Source: Mycolicibacterium iranicum
Lineage (GTDB): Bacteria > Actinomycetota > Actinomycetes > Mycobacteriales > Mycobacteriaceae
Direction of reading: 5' to 3'
Length of the DNA stretch: 64,000 bases
NCBI RefSeq assembly: GCF_001650495.1
Contig: NZ_LWCS01000001.1
Location: 248,001-312,000, forward strand
Under the pieces are notes generated by a model. The model was not told where the DNA came from and ran no database searches. It saw only the letters and a program-made list of their open reading frames with translations. This document shows positions 15,218-21,394 of the stretch, piece after piece (position 1 is the stretch's first letter; every line of letters begins with the position of its first letter). The translations under genes and the position numbers were made by a program.

Positions 15218-17122
15218 ATGTCGACATCGACCGACCGTGACACCAGCAAGCGCATCCATCCCGTCGACGAGGTGCTGCCGGTTCCCAAGTTGGCGACCTA
15301 CGGATTTCAGCACGTCGTCGCGTTCTACGCCGGCGCGGTCCTGGTGCCGATCATCATCGCGGGCGCGGTCGGGCTGTCCCAGCAGGAACTCGTCAAGCTG
15401 ATCACCGCCGACCTGTTCACGTGTGGCATCGCCTCGATCATCCAGGCCGTCGGTTTCCGCAACATCGGCGTGCGGCTACCCCTGCTGCAGGGCGTCACCT
15501 TCGCCGGGGTGTCGCCGATCATCGCGATTGGCCTGGCTCACGGTGGCGGCGCTGCGAGCATGCTCTACGTCTACGGGGCGGTGATCGTTGCAGGCGTATT
15601 CACGTTCCTGATCGCGCCGGTATTCATCAAACTGCTGAAGTTCTTCCCGCCCGTGGTCACCGGCACCCTGATCACGATTATCGGGCTGTGCCTGGTACCC
15701 GTCGGCGCCATGGACGCGGTCACCAACCCGCACACCCACGAGACCGACCCGACCAACATCCGGTGGTTCCTCTACGCCATCGGCACCATCGCGATCATCG
15801 TCGCGATCCAGCGGATCTTCCGGGGCTTCCTGGCGACCATCGCCGTGCTCCTCGGCCTCGTGATCGGCTGCGCGGTCGCATTTGCCTTGGGCGACATGGA
15901 CTTCGCCAGGGTCGGCGAGGCATCCGCGATCGGCTTCACCCCGCCGTTCCTGTTCGGGATGCCCAAGTTCGACTTCGTCGCGTGTCTGACGATGATCATC
16001 GTGCTGCTGATCACCGCCGTGGAGTCGACCGGCTCCACCATCGCCACCGGCGAGATCGTCGGCAAGCGGGTGAAGGCCTCCGACATCGGCAACGTGCTGC
16101 GTGCCGACGGGTTGGCCACCACGATCGGCGGCGTCTTCAACTCCTTCCCCTACACCGCGTTCTCGGAGAACGTCGGGCTCGTACGGCTCACCGGTGTCAA
16201 GAGCCGCTGGGTGGTCGCGGCAGCCGGGGTGTTCATGATCGTGCTCGGCTTCCTGCCCAAGGTCGCCGCGGTGGTCGCGTCGATCCCGAATCCCGTGCTG
16301 GGCGGTGCTGCGCTGACGCTGTTCGCCACCGTCGCCGTCGTCGGCATCCAGACGCTGGGCAAAGTCGACTTCACCGACCACCGCAACCTGATCATCGTCA
16401 CCACGAGCCTGGCGCTTGCGCTGTGGGTGACGGCCTACCCCGACATCGCCAAGGCGATGCCCACCGGCGTCGACCTGATCTTCGGCAGCGGTATCAGCAT
16501 CGGCGCGGTCAGCGCGATCCTGCTCAACATCGTGTTCTTCCACACCGGTTCGCGCGGACCGCGGGTGGCCGGCGGCGGCTCAATCACCCTCGGAGAGGTC
16601 AACTCGATGACCAAGGAGCGGTTCACCGAGGTCTTCGGGCACGTGGTGCAGGGCGTGCCGTGGGCCGTCGAACGCGCCTACGCGCAGCGGCCCTTCGCCG
16701 ACACCACGGCGCTGCGCGAAGCGTTTCAGGATGCTGTACTCACCGGCTCGTCGGAACAGCAGGCCGAACTGCTCGGCGCCTTTCCCGATCTGGGCGCGGA
16801 GGACGAGACCGGCCAGGTGCTGGCCGTGGACCACGTGGCGCTGTCGAACCTCGACGACACGGACCACAATGACGTGGTGGAGTTGGCCACCGCGTACCGG
16901 CAGCACTTCGGGTTCCCGCTGATCATCTGCGCCCGGGAAACGGAACGGTTCGACCGCGTGCTGCGCAACGGCTGGTCACGGATGGACAACTCACCGTCGG
17001 CCGAGAAAGCCTTCGCCCTGATCGAAGTGGCCAAGATCGCCAACTACCGCTTCACCGATCTGGTCGCCGACGCCAATCCCGTTGCCGCGGCACGGTTCGG
17101 CCGCCTCAACGAGTTGTCGTGA
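15218..17122 (+). CDS. Xanthine/uracil permease fused to degenerate OHCU-decarboxylase domain
   Basis: The 634-residue protein has two parts. Residues 1-455 are a nucleobase:cation symporter-2 permease with about 12-14 membrane segments, the ESTGSTIATGE helix and the signature SENVGLVRLTGVKSRWV, as in xanthine or urate permeases. Residues 465-634 are homologous to 2-oxo-4-hydroxy-4-carboxy-5-ureidoimidazoline (OHCU) decarboxylase (FGHVVQGVPWAVERAYAQRP, then YRQHFGFPLIICA). In this domain the catalytic histidine of the HPDLG motif is Phe522 (GAFPDLG) and the S-x-x-E-Q motif is lost (AVDHV), so it is likely a non-catalytic scaffold or regulator. The gene overlaps the active OHCU decarboxylase gene as GTGA. 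Uptake of xanthine, urate or a related purine is inferred from its neighbours. Confidence 0.85.
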   Translation: MSTSTDRDTSKRIHPVDEVLPVPKLATYGFQHVVAFYAGAVLVPIIIAGAVGLSQQELVKLITADLFTCGIASIIQAVGFRNIGVRLPLLQGVTFAGVSPIIAIGLAHGGGAASMLYVYGAVIVAGVFTFLIAPVFIKLLKFFPPVVTGTLITIIGLCLVPVGAMDAVTNPHTHETDPTNIRWFLYAIGTIAIIVAIQRIFRGFLATIAVLLGLVIGCAVAFALGDMDFARVGEASAIGFTPPFLFGMPKFDFVACLTMIIVLLITAVESTGSTIATGEIVGKRVKASDIGNVLRADGLATTIGGVFNSFPYTAFSENVGLVRLTGVKSRWVVAAAGVFMIVLGFLPKVAAVVASIPNPVLGGAALTLFATVAVVGIQTLGKVDFTDHRNLIIVTTSLALALWVTAYPDIAKAMPTGVDLIFGSGISIGAVSAILLNIVFFHTGSRGPRVAGGGSITLGEVNSMTKERFTEVFGHVVQGVPWAVERAYAQRPFADTTALREAFQDAVLTGSSEQQAELLGAFPDLGAEDETGQVLAVDHVALSNLDDTDHNDVVELATAYRQHFGFPLIICARETERFDRVLRNGWSRMDNSPSAEKAFALIEVAKIANYRFTDLVADANPVAAARFGRLNELS

Positions 17123-17619
17123 AAGCCGTTGGCCTACCGGGATTCAACGCCGCATCCGAGCGCACCCGCATGCACATGCTCTACGAGGTGTGCTCGTCGC
17201 CCATCTGGGCGCGCCGGGTGCTCGCCGGCGCCCCGTTCCGCGATCCCGACGCCCTCTACGACCGTGCCGACCGCGTCCTGGCCGAACTGCCCGACGCCGA
17301 GATCGACGCCGCACTCGACGGCCACCCCCGCATCGGAGCCGCCGTCGACAACCCGTCGTCCGCGCGCGAGCAGAGTCGCGTCGCTGCCGCCGATGACGAC
17401 GTCAAGGCCCAGCTCGCGCAGAAGAACCGGGAGTACGAGAACCGCTTCGGGTACGTCTATCTGGTGTGCGCGAACGGACGCTCGGCGCACGAACTGCTCG
17501 ACATCTTGATCGACCGGCTACACAACGACGCCGACACCGAACGCCGCGTCATGCGCAGCGAACTGGCGAAGATCAACCGCCTGCGGCTGGAGCGTCTGAT
17601 CAGCGAGCCGCACCAATGA
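17119..17619 (+). CDS. 2-oxo-4-hydroxy-4-carboxy-5-ureidoimidazoline decarboxylase
   Basis: The 166-residue enzyme performs the last step of urate breakdown, decarboxylating OHCU to S-allantoin. The catalytic residues are present: H69 in GHPRIG and E84-Q85 in SAREQSRV. The C-terminal half has YENRFGYVYLVCANGRS and the closing ELAKINRLRLERLI helix. The GTG start at 17119 lies inside the permease stop. Length and fold match stand-alone bacterial OHCU decarboxylases. It contrasts with the degenerate copy fused to the upstream permease, so this is presumably the functional enzyme of the cluster. It sits directly before hydroxyisourate hydrolase, which makes its substrate. Confidence 0.9.
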   Translation: MKAVGLPGFNAASERTRMHMLYEVCSSPIWARRVLAGAPFRDPDALYDRADRVLAELPDAEIDAALDGHPRIGAAVDNPSSAREQSRVAAADDDVKAQLAQKNREYENRFGYVYLVCANGRSAHELLDILIDRLHNDADTERRVMRSELAKINRLRLERLISEPHQ

Positions 17620-17643
17620 CCCCGAATCGGGGATGCTGATCAG

Positions 17644-17961
17644 ATGAACCTGTCCACCCATGTTCTCGACGCCACCACCGGACAACCCGCCGTCGGAATC
17701 GCCGTGACGCTCAGCCTTGCCGGCGTGGTCATCGCCGCCGATGTCACCGACGATGACGGCCGGATCGCCGCTCTGGGTACCGATCTCGCCGCAGGCGTCT
17801 ACCGATTGCGGTTCGACACCGCAGCGTATTTCGCGGCGCACAGCATCACCGGGTTCTATCCCGAGGTCCTCATCACCTTCGACATCACCGACGCCGCGTC
17901 TCATTTTCACGTGCCGCTGCTGTTGTCCCCCTACGCCTACTCCACCTACCGAGGGAGCTGA
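17644..17961 (+). CDS. 5-hydroxyisourate hydrolase (transthyretin-like)
   Basis: The 105-residue protein is a transthyretin-related HIU hydrolase, which converts 5-hydroxyisourate to OHCU. The N-terminal STHVLDATTGQPAVGI motif supplies a catalytic histidine, YRLRFDT and SHFHVPLLLSPYAYSTYRGS hold the other conserved positions, and the C-terminal YRGS tetrapeptide is the family signature. It probably forms a homotetramer with the active sites in the central channel. It is encoded 24 bp after the decarboxylase and 3 bp before the FAD urate hydroxylase, so the three urate-catabolic enzymes are co-transcribed and in pathway-linked order. Confidence 0.93.
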   Translation: MNLSTHVLDATTGQPAVGIAVTLSLAGVVIAADVTDDDGRIAALGTDLAAGVYRLRFDTAAYFAAHSITGFYPEVLITFDITDAASHFHVPLLLSPYAYSTYRGS

Positions 17962-17964
17962 AAC

Positions 17965-19131
17965 GTGAAGGCCGTGATCATCGGTGCCGGCATGGGTGGC
18001 ATGAGCGCAGCGATCGCGTTGGCGCAGCTCGGAGTCGAAACCCACGTCTACGAGCGGGTCACCGAGAACAAACCGGTCGGCGCGGCGATCTCGGTGTGGT
18101 CCAACGGCGTCAAATGTCTGAACTACCTTGGACTGGCCGAAGAGACAGCCGCGCTCGGCGGCATCGTCGACACGATGAGCTACCTCGAGGGGTACACCGG
18201 GGCGACCATGTGCCGGTTCTCCATGCGTCCGCTGATCGACGAGGTGGGACAACGCCCCTACCCCATCGCCCGCGCCGAACTGCAGTCGATGCTGATGAAC
18301 CACTACGGCATGGACCGGATCAACTTCGGCATGAAGATGGTGGACGTCGAGGACGGACCGGACGCGGCGACGGCCACCTTCGCCGACGGAACCACTGTGA
18401 CGGCCGACGTCGTCATCGGTGCCGACGGCGCCAACTCGATCACCCGCGAATACGTGCTCGGCGCCCCCGTCACCCGTCGCTACGCCGGCTATGTGAACGT
18501 CAACGGATTGGTGGCCGTCGACGACACCATCGGCCCGGCCACCGAATGGACCACGTATGTCGCCGAAGGCCAACGCGTTTCGGTGATGCCGGTGGCCGAG
18601 GACCGTTTCTACTTCTTCTTCGACATCAGGGGAGAGCCCGCCGGAGTGGGTGGTGACATCCAGGCGGAGCTGCGCCGCCACTTCGCAGGGTGGGCCCCGG
18701 GAGTGCAGAGGTTGATCGACACCCTTGATCCCGCCACCACCAACCGCGTGCCGATTTTCGACCTCGACCCCTTCCACACCTGGGTCAAGGGACGGATCGC
18801 CGTTCTCGGGGACGCGGCCCACAACACCACCCCCGATATCGGGCAGGGCGGCTGCTCGGCGATGGAGGACGCCATCGCACTACAGTGGGCGATCCGGGAC
18901 CACCCCGGCGATGTCCGTACCGCGCTGCAGATTTACCAGGCGAGTCGGTCGCAGCGGGCCGCCGATCTGGTGCTGCGAGCCCGCCGGCGGTGCGACGTCA
19001 CCCATGCCAAGGATCCGGACGCCACCGCCGACTGGTATGCCGAACTTCGAAAAGAGGACGGCTCCAACATCATCCGGGGAATCGTCGGGAACATCATGGG
19101 TGGGCCCCTCACGCAGCCTCAGCGGCCGTGA
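17965..19131 (+). CDS. hpxO: FAD-dependent urate hydroxylase (HpxO-type)
   Basis: The 388-residue flavoprotein monooxygenase has the N-terminal dinucleotide-binding motif GAGMGGMSAAIALAQLG (GxGxxG), the DG motif region VVIGADGANSITREYV and the second FAD-binding GDAAHNTTPDIGQGGCSAMEDA. These are typical of class A hydroxylases, and the neighbours identify it as urate hydroxylase of the HpxO type, which converts urate to 5-hydroxyisourate using NADH and oxygen in place of uricase. GTG at 17965 follows GAGGGAG at 17951-17957. Its 3' end overlaps the end of the converging guanine deaminase gene by 23 bp (19109-19131), so transcription may interfere. A 6-hydroxynicotinate- or salicylate-type role is an alternative, but the context makes urate much more likely. 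Confidence 0.85.
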   Translation: MKAVIIGAGMGGMSAAIALAQLGVETHVYERVTENKPVGAAISVWSNGVKCLNYLGLAEETAALGGIVDTMSYLEGYTGATMCRFSMRPLIDEVGQRPYPIARAELQSMLMNHYGMDRINFGMKMVDVEDGPDAATATFADGTTVTADVVIGADGANSITREYVLGAPVTRRYAGYVNVNGLVAVDDTIGPATEWTTYVAEGQRVSVMPVAEDRFYFFFDIRGEPAGVGGDIQAELRRHFAGWAPGVQRLIDTLDPATTNRVPIFDLDPFHTWVKGRIAVLGDAAHNTTPDIGQGGCSAMEDAIALQWAIRDHPGDVRTALQIYQASRSQRAADLVLRARRRCDVTHAKDPDATADWYAELRKEDGSNIIRGIVGNIMGGPLTQPQRP

Positions 19132-20476
19132 GCCGGCGGCCCCGCACGAACACCTCGACAATGGACGGCTCGCGCAGACCGAGCAGCAGGGTGAACAGCA
19201 TCGCACCGGCGTCCTCCGCCCGATCGAGCTGTTCGGGCAGCAGTGATTGCCGCTGCGGGTCGATGACGATGAAGTCGGCCTCCTTTCCTTCGTCGAGGTT
19301 GCCCACCCGATCGGCCAGGTCAAGAGCGCGCGCGCCTGCCAGTGTGGCGGTGAACAGCAGTTGGGCCGGCGGAATCGACAGGCCGGCACCGTCTGGCGCG
19401 CTGATGTGTACCTTGAAGCAGTCGTTGAGCACCCGTGCCATCAACCATTCGTCCCCCGCGCCGACGTCGGAGCCCAGCGCAACCGTCACCCCACTCGCGG
19501 TGGTCCGCCGCCACGGCATGGTTCCCGATCCCAGGAACTGCTGCGACGTCGGGCAGTGGGCGATCGAGGTGCCGGTGTCCGCCATCCGCGCCAGTTCACG
19601 ACCGGTGCAGTGCACCCCGTGGGCGAGTACGCTGCGAGGCCCTAGCAGGGTTGGCGCGGCGCTGTCGCCGAGCCGGCCGTCGTAGGTGTCGAGGTAGTCA
19701 CGTACCCCGAAAGCGGCCCGTACGGCTGCGATCTCGTGAAAGTTCTCCGAGAGGTGACTGTGGAAGTAGACACCCTGCCCGCGCACGGAATCGTAGAGCT
19801 CCCCGAGCGCGATCAGGGTGTGGTCGGTCACCGACAGCGCGAAACGAGGCATGACGGCTACCTGGACGAGAGCCTCCGCGGGATCAGCCGCATCGGCTCC
19901 GTGCCACCGGTTGATCTCCTGCACGGAAAGCTCGATGGCAGCTCGCTCACTGGTGAGCAACGGCGCCGCAGCCTGCGGGCCCACGGTCTGGATGCCGCGG
20001 CCGGAGATGGTCCTCAAACCCGCAGCCAGCGATTCGGTGAACAGGGCATCCTGCGCGTCGGGAAACGCCGAACCGAACACCAGTGCCGTGGTGGTGCCGA
20101 CCTCGATGCGGCGCCGACAGAACGCGCGGGCGGTCCGCTGCGCGACGGCCGCATCGGCGAGTGTTGCCTCGGCCGGAAAGATGCAGCGCTGCAACCAATC
20201 CAGCAACTGCCCGCCGCCGAACGAGTCCGTGCAGAAGGTTTGTGGGTAATGAATGTGGGTGTCGACGAAGCCGGGTAGCAGGAAGCCTGGGCGATGATCG
20301 ACAACCTCCTCAGGGGCGATGTGCCAAGGCATGCCCACGTACTCACCGCTGTAGGCGATCACTCCGTCGTCGTCGACGACCAGAACGCCGTCCGGGGCGC
20401 TGACGAGATGGTCGCCGGCCTGCTCGAGCGACGGCGCACCGGTGATGTGGACGAGATGGCCACGGTAGGCGCGCAT
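19109..20476 (-). CDS. guaD: Guanine deaminase
   Basis: The 455-residue amidohydrolase converts guanine to xanthine. The zinc ligand motif HxH is in PGFVDTHIHYPQTFCTDSFGG; other conserved elements are HSHLSEN, AHGVHC, AHCPTSQQFLGSG and LGSDVGAGDEW, the pattern of the guanine deaminase branch of the amidohydrolase superfamily. The start is the ATG at 20476; a much longer upstream frame overlaps the divergent xanthine dehydrogenase gene and is rejected. The gene points leftward, divergent from the xanthine dehydrogenase genes, and converges with the urate hydroxylase gene with an overlap of 23 bp. Together these genes give a complete guanine to allantoin route. Confidence 0.92.
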   Translation of the reverse strand: MRAYRGHLVHITGAPSLEQAGDHLVSAPDGVLVVDDDGVIAYSGEYVGMPWHIAPEEVVDHRPGFLLPGFVDTHIHYPQTFCTDSFGGGQLLDWLQRCIFPAEATLADAAVAQRTARAFCRRRIEVGTTTALVFGSAFPDAQDALFTESLAAGLRTISGRGIQTVGPQAAAPLLTSERAAIELSVQEINRWHGADAADPAEALVQVAVMPRFALSVTDHTLIALGELYDSVRGQGVYFHSHLSENFHEIAAVRAAFGVRDYLDTYDGRLGDSAAPTLLGPRSVLAHGVHCTGRELARMADTGTSIAHCPTSQQFLGSGTMPWRRTTASGVTVALGSDVGAGDEWLMARVLNDCFKVHISAPDGAGLSIPPAQLLFTATLAGARALDLADRVGNLDEGKEADFIVIDPQRQSLLPEQLDRAEDAGAMLFTLLLGLREPSIVEVFVRGRRLTAAEAA

Positions 20477-20548
20477 CGACCGATTGTCCCAGCGTCGTGG
20501 CGAACTCGCAGATCCACAGCTCGGCCTGCAGGGTATCGCGCGGCGCTC

Positions 20549-20554
20549 TACCGT
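20549..20554 (+). promoter_or_regulatory. Putative -10 box (TACCGT) of xanthine dehydrogenase operon
   Basis: TACCGT matches TANNNT and ends six bases before the ATG at 20561, in the 84-bp region between divergent guaD and the xanthine dehydrogenase genes. A leaderless start is likely. A GTG three bases upstream of the ATG is an alternative start. Confidence 0.4.
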
Positions 20555-20560
20555 GCAGTG

Positions 20561-21394
20561 ATGGACCTCCATACCGTCGAAACCGTGCACGCGCCCACGC
20601 GGCGCGACGCCGTGTTCCCGCTGGGTCCTGCCGATGCCGTGCTCGCCGGCGGCACCTGGCTGTTCTCCGAACCCCAACCCCACCTGGTGCGGCTGGTCGA
20701 CATCACCGCTCTGGGCTGGGAACCCATCACGATGTCGGACGCGGGGATCGAACTGGCCGCAACGTGCACCATTGCCGAGGTGGCCGCGCTGTCCACGACG
20801 CTGCCGGATACGCATCCGGAATGGGCGGCCGCCCCGCTGTTCCGGCGGTGCGCCACCGCCCTGGTTGCCGCCCAGAAGATCTGGCGCACCGCCACCGTCG
20901 GCGGCAACATCTGTCTGTCCCTGCCGGCCGGGTCAATGATCTCGCTGAGCTCGTCCCTGGATGCCACGCTCACCGTCTGGCGGGGCGCCGACGAAAGTTA
21001 CACCAGCTCGGTCGAAGGGTTCGTCACCGGCTTCACCTCCAACATCCTGCAGACCGGCGACGTGCTGCGGTCGATCCAGTTGCCGGCCGCGGCCCTGCGT
21101 GCGCACACCGCTGTCCGCTCCCTCGCTCAATCTCCGTTGGGACGTTCGGGCGTCGTGGTGATCGGCCGCCGCGATCTGCCCGCCGACGGCGGCGCGTACA
21201 CGCTGTCGGTGACCGCCGCGACGCTGCGACCCCTCGTGTTCCGCTTCCCTGCCGTTCCCGACAGCGACACGCTGCGCACCACCCTGACCGAGATCCCCGA
21301 GTCTGCCTGGAACGACGATCTGCACGGTGATCCCGACTGGCGGGCGGCGATGACCATGCTGCTCGCCGAGCAGGTCCGAGACGAGCTTGCATGA
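20561..21394 (+). CDS. Xanthine dehydrogenase, FAD-binding subunit
   Basis: The 277-residue protein belongs to the FAD-binding subunit family of molybdenum hydroxylases (CoxM/XdhB-like). The isoalloxazine/pyrophosphate-binding segments are LAGGTWLFSEP (variant of AGGT) and the conserved TATVGGNICLSLPAGSM (usually TxGGN). It passes electrons from the iron-sulfur centres to NAD. The stop overlaps the next gene as ATGA. The protein is short for the family (usually about 285-300), and the C-terminal CO-dehydrogenase flavoprotein domain is compact. With the following large subunit it forms xanthine dehydrogenase, oxidising hypoxanthine or xanthine to urate. Confidence 0.88.
   Translation: MDLHTVETVHAPTRRDAVFPLGPADAVLAGGTWLFSEPQPHLVRLVDITALGWEPITMSDAGIELAATCTIAEVAALSTTLPDTHPEWAAAPLFRRCATALVAAQKIWRTATVGGNICLSLPAGSMISLSSSLDATLTVWRGADESYTSSVEGFVTGFTSNILQTGDVLRSIQLPAAALRAHTAVRSLAQSPLGRSGVVVIGRRDLPADGGAYTLSVTAATLRPLVFRFPAVPDSDTLRTTLTEIPESAWNDDLHGDPDWRAAMTMLLAEQVRDELA

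Noticed and set aside
13989..15227. 412-codon minus-strand frame opposite the alcohol dehydrogenase gene
   Set aside because: The plus strand has all zinc ligands and a Rossmann motif; the minus frame has no known pattern.
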